Positions 1 through 9,454 of a stretch of DNA of 43,601 nt are shown here, piece by piece. The stretch is from the NCBI GenBank assembly GCA_018398765.1, contig JAHBMJ010005906.1, forward strand, positions 17,040 to 60,640. Direction: 5' to 3'. This DNA is from Chromera velia (taxonomy: Eukaryota; Sar; Chromeraceae). Below the pieces are notes generated by a model. It was not told the origin of the DNA. It saw only the letters and a program-made list of their open reading frames with translations, and searched no databases. The stretch's first letter is position 1, and every line of letters begins with the position of its first letter. The translations under genes were made by a program, and so were the position numbers.

Positions 1-2328
1 TTGTCTTCGGGTTCTTCCTTCCCTTCTTCTCTTCTCTAGAGCTGCTTTATCTGCCTCTGCCTGCTTTGCAAGCATTGTCTGTGCCTCGTCTTCTTGTTTC
101 TTCCACTCTTCTGGGGCTACCTGCTTGTTCCCGGCACGCCTTCCCTTTTCCATTTCTCTCTCCAGTGAAGAGATCTGAGAGGAGAGAGCAGGCTTTCCCC
201 CCTCCCTCCCCTTTGACTCGGCATCTTCCTCATTCCCTTTTCCCTCCTCCTTCCCATGTCCAACCCCCTTGTTCTCCCCATTCCCTTCTTCCCCCCCTCT
301 TCCATCATCACTTCCTATTTCTGTCTCCTGCTGGACAGCAGCTAGTGAGGGGACAACAGCTGCAGGAGCTGCCGAACGATTCGGAAAGACACTTTCGACA
401 GGCTGCTCTTCTATCTCGCCTCTCTCCTGGCCCCCGTCTCTTCTACGCTCAGCAGCCTCAGCTTCTTCTTTTCCCTCTCTCTGTTCTGATGCAATCTGTC
501 TCTTTTTGAGCCTGTCTCTTGTCTCTTCTTCTTCCGAAAGGTGCACCCCCCCAGGGTCTCGTCTGACTTGGGCGGCAGGGCTGTCAGACCCACCCGGGTG
601 CGACATGTGTCGCTTGAGGGAAGAATCTTTGGCCGCCTCCGGAGAGAAAACAGAAGACTCCACACCCATGGAATGATCTCCACTGCACGCTAGAAAGGCA
701 GAAGGAGGGAGTGCAAAAGACCCCCCTTCGGTTCCATCTGTAGGAGGATTCAAAAGACCCCCCTTCGGCTGCTGTAGGGGCATCTCTCCTGCTGCGGCAG
801 CTGCAGCTGCCCCACTCTCACTGGCCACAACAAAAGCAGAGGGAGGTGGGCCCCCCCCCCTGCCGTCTTCCCCCCCCCCCTCCCGTTCCCCCCCCTTCGG
901 TGGCCCTGCAGACCTCGTTGTGACGGACGAGATCCACTGACTGGTGACGTTTTGCTTTCGACTGATCCTCCCCTGTGCTGTGTTCAGAAGAAAAGACAGG
1001 GTGGAGAGAGAAAGAGATCGGAGTTTGTCGCAGAGGGCTTCCTCCAACATTCCCTCGTCGGTGAATGAGCCGAGCTGCAAAATAGTTGGCTCACGTTCCT
1101 CCTCAGTAAGACCAACACGTCGCTCTGCCTCCTCCTGCTTCAACTCAAGCTGCTGCTGCTGCTGCTTTCGTGAAACAGGCTGGGAGACGGAACGGCGACG
1201 TCCGCCTCCTACCTTTGGAGGTATGTAGGGATTTCCCATTCCCCTCTCTTCCTGCCCCTTGTCCACCAACAACGCCTTCTTTGCTGCAGCATTTTGGTTC
1301 TTCTTCGGAAGGAGAGACAAAGGAGGCTGATTTATCTTTGGTCGATCCTCCTGGATGTAGTAGCGGTACCCAGTGGTGCACAGGAATTTAACACCAGCGT
1401 CTCTCGTCTTCTCAATTCCTTCCTGCAGTGCCTTGTGCACATCCAAGGCTGGGTTCTCTTTGATAGCTCGGAAGAGTTCAGGAAACGCTTGCTGTTGTGC
1501 GTTTTTAATCAGCCTGCACGCATAGAGAAAGACAGGGGAGAAACGATACAAACAAAATGAGAATGGGATGAAGAGGAGGGAACGACTGAAACTGTGAAGC
1601 CGTCTCGCGACTGAAGACTGAAGACACAGACCGACACATGTGCAGACAGACAGCCGCGATAAAAGACCGACATGCAGCCACATACACAGAGACGGGCAAA
1701 GACATAGAACAAACTGACACAGACCAACCAGACAAACAGCTAGCCCGGATAAAAGACCCGCAGCCACACACACACAGACTTGCAAATACATGAAGACTGA
1801 CGCTTTTGCCAGGTTTTCACCCTCGTTTTTCAGCAGCAGCTCGAATTCCTTCCTCTCTTCCATTTCCAGTTCATCATTCCCTAAAGCAAGGTAACAGTAC
1901 CAGAGAGCTTCCCGTGTGTCGGCCAACACGGACCGACAGAACGCTGGCCACTCCCAATGCCCCGTCCCAGAAGCTTTCATCTCTGTTTTGTAAACAGACC
2001 CCTCATCTGTTTCATACTTGAAAGACTTGGGCTCAACTGCCCACTCCACAATCGCATCTCTCAACCCGAAAGCAACCAAAGGATCCAGGGGACACTTTCC
2101 CTCCTTGATGGACTTCAGCAGCTCAGATGGTCTCCTTCGAAGGACTTTCGATTTCCATTCCGTCGAAGATTTTTTCAACGCCTTCTTTCCCTCATCGGTA
2201 TTCATAATATCTGGAATCTGTCTCCCTACCACCCATTTGACAACCTTACTCCCTCCTATTGAGGAAGACGGCTGTCTGGCCTCCGATTCCGATGTTTCAC
2301 CATCGAGAATTTCATCAAAAATGCCCAT
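1..2328 (-). CDS. Unknown multi-exon gene, 5' part (runs off left edge)
   Basis: Reading leftwards, an ATG at 2328 opens a 539-nt exon (2328-1790) with no stop and normal protein composition (starts MGIFDEILDGETSESEARQP). A GTATTT donor follows; the next exon begins at 1513 after a ...GCGTGCAG acceptor. The junction splits an ATG codon cleanly (AT|G) and the frame continues as LIKNAQQQAFPELFRAIKEN. This second exon is rich in Gln/Lys/Glu (a CAG run near 1160) and reaches a TGA at 818-820, just after long G/C homopolymers at 850-905. A neighbouring frame then stays open with coiled-coil-like, Glu/Lys/Ala-rich sequence to position 1, changing frame again near the C runs at 180-300. I think this is one acidic coiled-coil protein with homopolymer frame errors. 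No family recognised. Confidence 0.6.
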   Translation of the reverse strand, partial: MGIFDEILDGETSESEARQPSSSIGGSKVVKWVVGRQIPDIMNTDEGKKALKKSSTEWKSKVLRRRPSELLKSIKEGKCPLDPLVAFGLRDAIVEWAVEPKSFKYETDEGSVYKTEMKASGTGHWEWPAFCRSVLADTREALWYCYLALGNDELEMEERKEFELLLKNEGENLAKASVFMYLQVCVCVAAGLLSGLAVCLVGLCQFVLCLCPSLCMWLHVGLLSRLSVCTCVGLCLQSSVARRLHSFSRSLLFIPFSFCLYRFSPVFLYACRLIKNAQQQAFPELFRAIKENPALDVHKALQEGIEKTRDAGVKFLCTTGYRYYIQEDRPKINQPPLSLLPKKNQNAAAKKALLVDKGQEERGMGNPYIPPKVGGGRRRSVSQPVSRKQQQQQLELKQEEAERRVGLTEEEREPTILQLGSFTDEGMLEEALCDKLRSLSLSTLSFLLNTAQGRISRKQNVTSQWISSVTTRSAGPPKGGEREGGGEDGRGGGPPPSAFVVASESGAAAAAAAGEMPLQQPKGGLLNPPTDGTEGGSFALPPSAFLACSGDHSMGVESSVFSPEAAKDSSLKRHMSHPGGSDSPAAQVRRDPGGVHLSEEEETRDRLKKRQIASEQREGKEEAEAAERRRDGGQERGEIEEQPVESVFPNRSAAPAAVVPSLAAVQQETEIGSDDGRGGEEGNGENKGVGHGKEEGKGNEEDAESKGREGGKPALSSQISSLEREMEKGRRAGNKQVAPEEWKKQEDEAQTMLAKQAEADKAALEKRRREGRTRRQ

Positions 2329-2499
2329 TCTGGATCACAAAAATGACTGCAAGTGCCAAACAGCACCAAGCAGAACAATCTTGCCACGAGACTTTCCCCC
2401 GACACAGATACAAGCTAATGAGTCCTACTGGTATGGTATGGTGCCGATTTGACCATCTGTACTGCACCACAGCTTATAAGAAAGAGAAGCAGAAGAGAG

Positions 2500-2935
2500 G
2501 ACTCTTCCCGAGCAAAATTTGCTCGGGGAACTTTTCCCGAGCAAAATCTCCGAGCGGGAGCTCGGGCGCCCGAGCGCGAGCTCGTGCCCCGTGCGCCGCT
2601 CGGAGGCGCGCCGTGTACGACGCGTCGCGAAAATTTTCGCGGGGATTTTGGGAAAAAAATACCCCCGCGAAAAAACTTCGCGACAGAGAAAAAAAAAACT
2701 TTTTTGCCTTGACCCTTCGCCACGCCATTTTTTTTTTTTTCGCGACGTTTTTTGTTTCGCGACAATTTTTGAACTTTTTGGAAAAAACGTCGCGAAAACT
2801 AAAATTTCGCGACAAACTTCGTGGTGTCGCGAAAAAGTCCCGAAATTTGGATTTTGTCGCGAAAAAATGGGGGCGTCGCGAAGTAAAATTTCGTCGGAAA
2901 AGCCCGCGAAAGTCGCCGCTGTGCAAGGGTGCCCT
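2500..2935. repeat. TCGCGA-rich palindromic block
   Basis: The hexamer TCGCGA occurs about nine times, spaced irregularly among A/T homopolymers. At the left end are near-perfect palindromes: 10-bp arms CCCGAGCAAA / TTTGCTCGGG at 2506-2526, a third partial copy of the arm at 2537-2547, and the 16-bp palindrome GCTCGGGCGCCCGAGC near 2561-2576. GT dinucleotides are scarce on the minus strand. The block directly abuts a coding-like exon on its right and lies about 170 bp upstream of the start of the gene at 2328. It could be an inserted non-autonomous element, a satellite seed or a promoter-type CpG block; nothing decides. Confidence 0.7.
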
Positions 2936-3280
2936 GAAGACATCCAAGAGCTCAACATACAGATCCCCCCAGTCTCTTTCGTTATACCCTCTCTGGACTA
3001 CACTGCAAATCAACTCTGCATGGCGCATTTTCAGAAAACCCCTTTTGCTGACCAACGTGTCAACAGGAGGCGTCGCATCTGTAGAGCGAGCATTCACTTT
3101 GACAAATCTGGACACAGGCGTTTCTTCACTCTTCCCTTTTGCCCGCCCCCCTCCGCCTGGCTCGAGATGGAGCGTGTATCTGCTCGACCCCAAGCAGGTG
3201 ACGAGCTGCTGAAACACGTCCTCTGCCCGTCGAAAATTTCTTCCACAATCTGTGAGACCGCTCGTGAATTCAGCATGGCA
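2936..3280 (-). CDS. Coding-like exon of an unknown gene
   Basis: The minus strand is open with ordinary protein composition: it reads DVFQQLVTCLGSSRYTLHLE, then a Gly-rich stretch, then DTLVSKRGFLKMRHAELICS and WGDLYVELLDVFRAPLHSGD. Upstream a CTCACAG (near 3262) could be the acceptor. At the other end the reading frame runs without a clear GT donor straight into the TCGCGA block, where it stays open for 150 more codons of Lys/Phe/Arg junk. It could be the last exon of one gene, an upstream exon of the gene starting at 2328, or an exon disrupted by insertion of the block. No family recognised. Confidence 0.45.
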
Positions 3281-3642
3281 TGAGGTCCATGCAAACGCTG
3301 TACAGAATCACTATAGACATACAGAGAATTCGATTTCCGAATGCAAGGTCAACTAACTGCAACCGAAAGAGCAGCAGCACTCTCATGGTTCATCTACATA
3401 AAGCCGGCATGTCCTGTCCATCTACAGCAACGGTCGACTCCTGATCGATTGTAATGGTTACCGACAGAGCCTCTCCCTTCTCTTGTTTCTCTAAGTTCTA
3501 TTTTTCTCTTAAACGATTTCTAAAGACCTCAGACTTTCTGCAGTCAACTCTCCCATGCAGCTGGGCGTTTTCAGTTCCCTCGCAGCGCCGTCGTTCGAGT
3601 TCCTGAATTGACCGACGAGCGAAGAGAGAAGCAAAAGATCAA

Positions 3643-3758
3643 GTCTGTGTTCGAGTCTGTGTTCGAGTCTGTGTTCGAGTCTGTGGTCGAGTCCGTGGTC
3701 GAGTCCGTGGTCGAGTCTGTGTTCGAGTCTGTGTTCGAGTCTGTGTTCGAGTCTGTGT
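3643..3758. repeat. 12-bp minisatellite (GTCTGTGTTCGA)n
   Basis: Nearly ten head-to-tail copies of a 12-bp unit, GTCTGTGTTCGA, with variants GTGGTCGA and GTCCGTGG in the middle three. The unit is a multiple of three, so several frames stay open through it (Val/Phe/Glu/Ser repeats on plus, Thr/Asp/Ser/Asn repeats on minus). A short CA tract follows at 3771-3794. I see no gene in 3291-3642 or in 3760-4174 that I can support. Confidence 0.9.
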
Positions 3759-4174
3759 CGACCCACGGGCACACACACACACACATACACACACGCGTGC
3801 AGGGACACATGAAAACTCACCACAAAAATGGCTCCTGCAGCTGGAGTAGCGGTTGGAGATGCTCTCGACAGAGTGTCTTCGTCCATGCAGTGCCGTACCA
3901 CCTCCAGCCTGCCTCACGGGTGCTGAACCCCCCAAGGGATTTCCTTGCCACTGTACCCCCTGTCCACCCCTACCGTCCCTCATGTCGAGTGCCTCCCTGA
4001 GCGCCACGAGGTTGTCTTCCCTTCCCCTTCCCCTTGCCCACATACCCTTTGCCCACTCCTTGTGCGCGTGTTTGGGAATGCCAGGCCGGTCAGGCCGGTC
4101 GACCCCCCGGACCGCATAGGCCCTGCCTATTCACCCCCTCCCATCCTCTGGGGTCAAGCAGGTGCTGTCTAGAT

Positions 4175-4870
4175 AAGTTAACTTCTTTTTCCTTATACAG
4201 CAGCGCAGCGATCTCTCTCGATGTCACGGCACAGCTCAGCCGAGCGCTCGCCTGAGCAAGTTATCACCGCACCCTCCCCAAATCACCACCCCCTCTCCAA
4301 ACGCTCTCTCTCTCTCTCTCTCTCTCTCTCTGCGTGTGTTGTTCATGTGTTGTTCCCTCACTGACCTCGCGGAACGAGCAAAGGGGCGCCAGGGGTGAAA
4401 GCAGGAGGGTGAAATCGGTAGGAATAGTGGAAGGGGCGTGGGGGGGGGACGAATAGAGGAGGAGGTGGAAGAGGAGGCAGAGTGGGTGGAGGCGGCGGCG
4501 GTGGAGCGGGGGGTTCTTTTACCCAGAAACGAATCGCACTTTCTACGGAGTCCGCGATACGCTGTTTCGGGGGGCCTCCGAAGGCGTACGATACTGCTGG
4601 TCTGCCGCCCATCACCACAACCCGGGCAGGTCCTGGACCACCGAGGATTCCGTGAGTTTGGAAGAACTTTGTCGTTGTATGAACATGCACCAACGTGGTT
4701 TGTTGTCTGGCCTTCTTTTACTCGAATCATTTTGATTGCAATAAGAAGGCCATAGTGCTTCTCGTATCCTTCGTACACTGATAGTGTCCCAAATCCCCCC
4801 CAGGCCCTCCTAATCTGCCTCACAACAATGTACTCCCTCGTGCTGTCTCCCTCAAACTGAATTGAACGAC
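4175..4870 (-). pseudogene. Dispersed repeat R1, copy 1, with protein-kinase glycine-loop fragment
   Basis: Two blocks, 4175-4292 and 4693-4870, match 35887-36006 and 36011-36180 closely. On the minus strand the second block encodes the start of a kinase N-lobe: VRQIRRAWGGFGTLSVYEGY followed by an AIKMI lysine strand. Compared with the copy at 36 kb (GLGGFGTVYEGYEK) the first glycine is replaced by Trp and two residues are inserted inside the loop, so this copy is broken. The second block ends at the exact point where repeat R2 begins. The 400 bp between the two blocks are absent from the other copy. Confidence 0.7.
4357..4692 (-). CDS. Coding-like segment inserted between the halves of repeat R1
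   Basis: The minus strand is open and protein-like: VHVHTTTKFFQTHGILGGPG, then RVVVMGGRPAVSYAFGGPPK, QRIADSVESAIRFWVKEPP and a proline-rich tail, closing at 4358. It is continuous with the kinase fragment only in another frame. A (TC)n tract at 4303-4331 lies just beyond. The family is unknown. It could be an exon of a gene captured into the repeat, or the original middle of the repeat that was lost from the copy at 36 kb. Confidence 0.4.
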
Positions 4871-5490
4871 CCCTTCACCTCTAGACGGCTGAGAAGAGGA
4901 AGCTAGGGCCACAAGACAAGTCGCAGCCACAGGGCACATGACAAGGAACAAAAGGACTGCGTCCGGGACGCGATCGGAGGCAACCGAAGTCGACAGCTTA
5001 AGAAAACAAAAAAGAAGCAAAACTCTGCCAGGCTTGGAGCGGAGACAGACGACGCGGCAACAACACACACAGGTGCTCAGGGGTGTGAGACTCGTTACCA
5101 GCCGCCCGGAACTCAAAACGGACAAACTGAACGATTTCTGCTCAGAACCTGCCGCCAACTGTTGGAAGTATACCTCAGCCGCTTTTTGGACGCAGTGGGA
5201 TCTCAGGGAGCCGCGAGTTGAATAAGTGCACAGAAACGTGCTTCATGCAGGCACACATACGTGAGTATACACGTGTATCAAATGAACGACGCATGCGACA
5301 CGGAGCATCTGCTGACTGAAACGGGGACGATCCCCATGACGATCTGAGAGCCCTGTTGCGGCTGTGGCGGCCAGAGAGCGCATGCGTGGAGGAGCGTCTC
5401 CTCGCCTGCAAACATACAATGGAAAGCGAGGCATCTGTGGACGGACCTAATCACATGCAGGCATGACGGCCACCTGAGCACTTGACCCAG
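4871..5490. repeat. Dispersed repeat R2, copy 1
   Basis: About 620 bp that align almost base for base with 30079-30852, starting at CCCTTCACCT and ending near GGCCACCTGAGCACTTGAC. Shared landmarks include GGAACAAAAGGACTGCGTCC, TTCTGCTCAGAACCTGCCGC and GAGTATACACGTGTATCAAA. The second copy has an extra ~165 bp with a hairpin. Divergence is a few percent with small indels. No open frame is conserved between the copies, so it looks non-coding: a SINE-like, LTR-like or non-autonomous element. 5491-5750 shows nothing further. Confidence 0.85.
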
Positions 5491-5751
5491 GTGGCCTGCC
5501 ATGCCCGACCCCATTCGCCATGCAGCCCTTAGAGAATTCCACCAATACCAGGCAGGCAGGGGAGAGGGGGGAAGAATGCGTCAATTGGGATGGCAAAAAA
5601 CCAGAACTGTATAAGCACAAGGTGCAATTCAAGTGCAATCACGTGGATTCACGCATGTCTGAGAACCGGCGAGAAGACTCGCAAGAGCAACGGTACAAAA
5701 TGTACAAGGATTCGCAACCTCCGCTGGATGGGGACAAAGTGTGAGAGACAG

Positions 5752-6178
5752 TCAGCAGCAAAGAGAAGAATATCTTCTACGTGCATCAGAGGCACAGCAA
5801 TAATCTCTCCGTTTCTTTGCAGACACACTTTCTCTCAGCTCCACCCACCCCTCTTCCTTCGCAATCTTCCTGAAACTCTGTGTGTAGAGACAAGGAGCGT
5901 CAGCCAGTCCATACATGGCTTCGAGCACGCAACCCCCTTTCAGCCACTCAGGCAAACCATCAGCTGTATACCTGCAGAAAAAGAAACGTGAATGCCGTTG
6001 TTCATGCAAGATGCCGTCCCTGATGATTTCTGAAGGCTCCGTGATGTTGTCGGGAATCTGCATCTCGATCGGAAAGCACCGCTTGTATTTTGAATTCCAG
6101 GAATCCAAAAAGGAGAAAGTGTGCGGATATACTGCTGCGATGTCCCGCAGTATATATCTGAAACCCCTGGCTCACCAG
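5752..6178 (-). pseudogene. Ty1/copia-type reverse transcriptase fragment
   Basis: The minus strand reads GLPEWLKGGCVLEAMYGLAD followed by APCLYTQSFRKIAKEEGWVE. This matches the RVT_2 (copia) segment in which a K-x-ALYGL-x-xAPR-xWY motif precedes a short helix; here Trp/Tyr of the second part is changed to Leu/Tyr. Upstream in the same frame lies PIEMQIPDNITEPSEIIRDG. The frame closes at 5752 in non-homologous sequence, and upstream it meets a stop at about 6185. The YxDD box is not found, so this is a remnant. 6190-6920 contains only a GT microsatellite and no gene I can support. Confidence 0.55.
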
Positions 6179-6760
6179 CTGGCGTGAGGGTGGTCTGTGC
6201 TGGTTGTGGCACTCGGGGTCTCCTCACCGTTGTCTTAGTCGTCCCTTGGGGGGCTTCCCACACCCTTTGCACCCAATAGTGACTGTTACTGCCTTCATTT
6301 TATAATGACTGGATAGAACACTACAGCTCACAATATCTCCTGATTTGAATCAAGATGGAGACCAACGTCATTCTAAGCGACCATGTAGCTGTCTGCTGCA
6401 AGAAGCCTGTCTGCATGCAGCAACCTGGATGGATGGTTGGTCACTCCCCAACAGATCTGCCAGCCAAGGAACACACGCCCCGGGAGTTAACATGAATGTG
6501 CACAGAGGGAAAAGCACGTAGCTAGGTCCTCAGATTTGGACACAATGAAAATTCCTGGCTTCGTGTATACTTTGGAAGTCAAGCCTGCACGATGAAGGGT
6601 CATGCCATGCAATAGAGATGCAGGAAGACGCTGCATGCACGTGTCCTCATATATCGTATATGTGCGACAATGATGCTTCTATAAACAGTACCTGCTGGTC
6701 ATGCAGAGATATGTTGCAGCCTACTTTGGCTGCTGTGCTTCCAGCGACCGTGGATGAAAT

Positions 6761-6761
<1 letters not shown>

Positions 6762-6797
<36 letters not shown>
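6762..6797. repeat. (GT)n microsatellite
   Basis: An uninterrupted GT run of about 36 bp. It creates artificial Cys-Val reading frames. Confidence 0.95.
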
Positions 6798-6921
6798 AAT
6801 CGAAACCCCCCCGCCCCCCACAAACAGGGCAGCCGAATTCAGTTTCTGGCACAGCGCAAGAAAAGAATCGAACTCTCCCCCCCGCTCCCCCTTTGATTCA
6901 ATGGGAGGCACACGCAAAGAC

Positions 6922-7741
6922 CTACCAGAAGCAAAAACCTTGCAAGGTGAACGATAGAGTGTACTTGACCGGTCCTATGTACCGATTTGCTTCGTAGTCT
7001 TTGACTGTGGGGGCTACTGCAGTAAATACGGTGGAGTCGGGTTTTATCCCTGCCTTCCGCAAGGTACACTGGTCATCCTGCAGTTGTTTGCCGTTCACAA
7101 TCAGGCGCAAGATGTGCATGGAGACTCCTGTTTGCCTTTTCACTTCCTCTCTCAAATGCAGAACAGAGGACAGCGGTGACAGATCGTGCGGCCGTGGGGA
7201 TCCTTGATGAAGATCTGCATGGCGCCTGAAAGTCTCGAAGCCAAAGGAATTAAGTGCTCGATCGTCCAACCGGAGCTTTCAGTCTGACCAACTGTTGCGC
7301 ACACCGGCCTTCGTCTACATACGGTCTTCTCAACAAAAATTTCTCTCTTATGGGCACGTCTCCACGCCAACTTGGCACCGGAATGCTGATGAAAGGTAAA
7401 GCAATGAAACATAATACAATATCACATTATATCACCTCACCCTGTCTCTGTGACGGGGGTCATCCCAACCGAATACCGGCTCTCTTCGCGTTCTGTTGTC
7501 TATGATATTCTTTTTGAAGCCCCCCTCGACTTTTCCCCAACCCAGAAACCTTGCAATGTTATGGCAAACAGAGACGGACTCGTGTGTCTTCATCTCTCTC
7601 ATGCAGATCTTGATTTCATCATTGACTTTCCATTCGTTTGGCTCGTAATCAGGTCGAGCAAATTTAGGGTCGGGGCACATGTTTTTTGAGAAGTAATCGC
7701 GATTTTGGTCAATCAGTGAATACAACTCTGTCTTGATCTCT
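6922..7741 (-). pseudogene. Two-exon fragment ending in a frameshifted ubiquitin-like domain
   Basis: Exon a (about 7741-7441) encodes ELYSLIDQNRDYFSKNMCPD and on to WDDPRHRDR, then a GTGAGG donor; exon b starts at 7385 after TTTCATCAG and continues in phase (HSGAKLAWRRAHKREIFVEK). At 7220 it enters MQIFIKDPHGRTI, very close to the first strand of ubiquitin (MQIFVKTLTGKTI). One base later the frame is lost, and the neighbouring frame carries the rest of the fold: HLREEVKRQTGVSMHILRLI, VNGKQLQDDQ and AGIKPDSTVFTAV, aligned with the ubiquitin helix, the GKQLED loop and the last strand. The final Gly-Gly is absent. Either a pseudogene or a one-base sequence error inside an otherwise sound gene. 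Confidence 0.6.
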
Positions 7742-7743
7742 AA

Positions 7744-8010
7744 CTACAGCGTACGCATGCATGCAGAGAGGTAGCTCTTTAGTGTCTCGCCCCTCTGCCG
7801 AGTGAGGAACTCAGTGAAGGAGCGCTCAGCTTTGGTCTGTGCATGCCACAGGCATGTCCTTGATGAAGTCGGAAAGGACAGCCTGGAGAAGATCTTCGGA
7901 CGTGTACCCTTCTGGAGAGCGGTTGTGGATCGACTTCTGCATGCACCGGTGCATGACTCTCTGAATTCAAGGAGCTTCCTCCGAAGTGCATATATACTCA
8001 GGGTTTTCGC
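7744..8010 (-). pseudogene. Coding remnant upstream of the ubiquitin-like fragment
   Basis: Two minus frames carry protein-like sequence that must be joined by a frameshift near 7850: SPEGYTSEDLLQAVLSDFIK (7860-7925), then QTKAERSFTEFLTRQRGETL KSYLSA (7760-7845), ending in a TAG at 7744. The second piece has the look of a retroelement gag helix (basic, FxEFLxRxR pattern), but this is only an impression. It is followed in the same frame, after the TAG, by the exon starting ELYSLIDQ, so both may belong to one element. Confidence 0.3.
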
Positions 8011-8388
8011 CTTTTTTGAAAACATTAAGGAGCTACAAAGGTGGACGGACAGATGCGAGGCGCATACGCATTGCAGCTTGTGTACTGACCCTGCCACTTT
8101 GGAGTGCTCCATTCCATGCACCCCTTTGCATGGAAGGTGCACCCATGCACCGTAACTGCATGCGTTCAAATGCAGATAGAACGCAAAAGGCACAGACGCA
8201 GTGGTTCATGCAGAAAGACAAGGAAAGCAGTCGAAAAAATTGACTCTCGAGCCAGCAGGGCAGACTTTCTCTGCATGGTTCTGCAGAATCAAGAGTCAGA
8301 GAAGCGATGCGGGTCACAATGGAGACATGCAGACCGGAAAGTTTCATCTATAGGGGTTGACCCGCACCTCTTCCTCCTCGATCAAGCT

Positions 8389-8690
8389 TCACTGGGACGA
8401 AATCCAGCTCGACCCTCTTCTCCCTCTGAGACTTATACAAGTCTCTGTCCCGATCGAACCTGAACCCTGAGCCGCTCTACAGACAAAGAGTCGGCACTGT
8501 CGGGGTTTCTGTAGAGGAGGGACACACCTATACGTCTGACAGGTCCACAGTTTTCCGAGAGAACCTCCGTCCCCCATCCCCCCGCATGGGTCATCTTGAG
8601 GGTCTCCTCGGCAGGTCTCTGCTCTCCCTCTTCGAACCTCTCGATCTTCCCTCTGTTTTCCCTTCTCAGGGAGGAACGGAGAAAATGCAC
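8389..8690 (-). pseudogene. Frameshifted coding remnant
   Basis: The minus strand encodes ENRGKIERFEEGEQRPAEET and GVSLLYRNPDSADSLSVERL in one frame, then RFDRDRDLYKSQREKRVELD in another, with the switch near 8465-8475. Composition is protein-like throughout, but no family is recognised. It lies immediately downstream of the transposase end described next and may be part of the same element. Confidence 0.3.
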
Positions 8691-8767
8691 GGTTGCTGGA
8701 TGGGGAGTGAGAAAAACCGGACGAAAGAAAGTTGGCAGCATGCATGAGTATACCGGAGCGGTACACA

Positions 8768-8910
8768 CTCTAACACCGCTTTTTTCAATTCATCAATGGA
8801 TGAATACACTTTGTTTCGCCCATAGACTTTCCCTTTCAACCATGCAATCACTTTTTCGACCGGTTGTATATCAGGGGAATAAGGGGGCTGTCCTCTGCTT
8901 GCCCTCGACT
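8768..8910 (-). mobile_element. Tc1/mariner-IS630-type DDE transposase, C-terminal remnant
   Basis: On the minus strand: GQPPYSPDIQPVEKVIAWLK, then GKVYGRNKVYSSIDELKKAV. PPYSPD-x-xP-x-E is the hallmark around the last catalytic acidic residue of DDE_3 (IS630/Tc1/pogo) transposases, followed as usual by a Lys-rich helix and a helix with the ELKKAV pattern. Upstream (8911-9370, minus) several short frames look like decayed coding DNA with many stops, so the first two catalytic acids cannot be placed. No terminal repeats were found. Confidence 0.65.
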
Positions 8911-9454
8911 TTGCATTACTAAATGATCAGGCCTTAAGGCATGAACATTGCTCAGTCCAATGCGTGTGAGTGTGCCTCTGAGAGAACTGTTCCCCGATCC
9001 AGGGCACCAAGAACCAGTCCTGGGGTCAAAGGAATGTCCCGCACTGCATTGATACTGTCTTCTGCACCTGGAATCATGATTTCAGTTGCTCTCTAAGGTG
9101 GTCAAATACGGTCAAGAATCACCAAATGCTGGCTTTCCAACGTGTGAGTGCTGTAAGCACGCACAATTTGCGTTTAGCAAACTTTCGGTCTCGCCATACA
9201 CTGCTGAAGAGGGCGTCCGCAGTTGTGGTGACTTCAAACGAACCGGTGTTCTCAGCCAAGTGGTCGGTTCCTTTTGGGCAGCACAGCCGTCTGAAGCCAA
9301 TTCCAGTCGTTCTGCAGCTTCTCTGCCTGCTCATGGAGCAGTCTCCACCTGCAAGAAGACACAAAATGCAACGACTTCAATGCAGAAAGAAATCCAGATG
9401 GGAAACATCCCAACTTGAAGCACTTCATTGCAGTTAGGATTCATGTGGGTGAGC

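Noticed and set aside
2474-2935. Continuation of the minus exon for about 150 codons through the TCGCGA block
   Set aside because: Composition is Lys/Phe/Arg from homopolymers and palindromes, unlike the part right of 2936.
3509-4043. Ser/Asn/Thr/Asp and Val/Phe/Glu repeat frames
   Set aside because: Open only because of the 12-bp minisatellite; flanks lack coding character.
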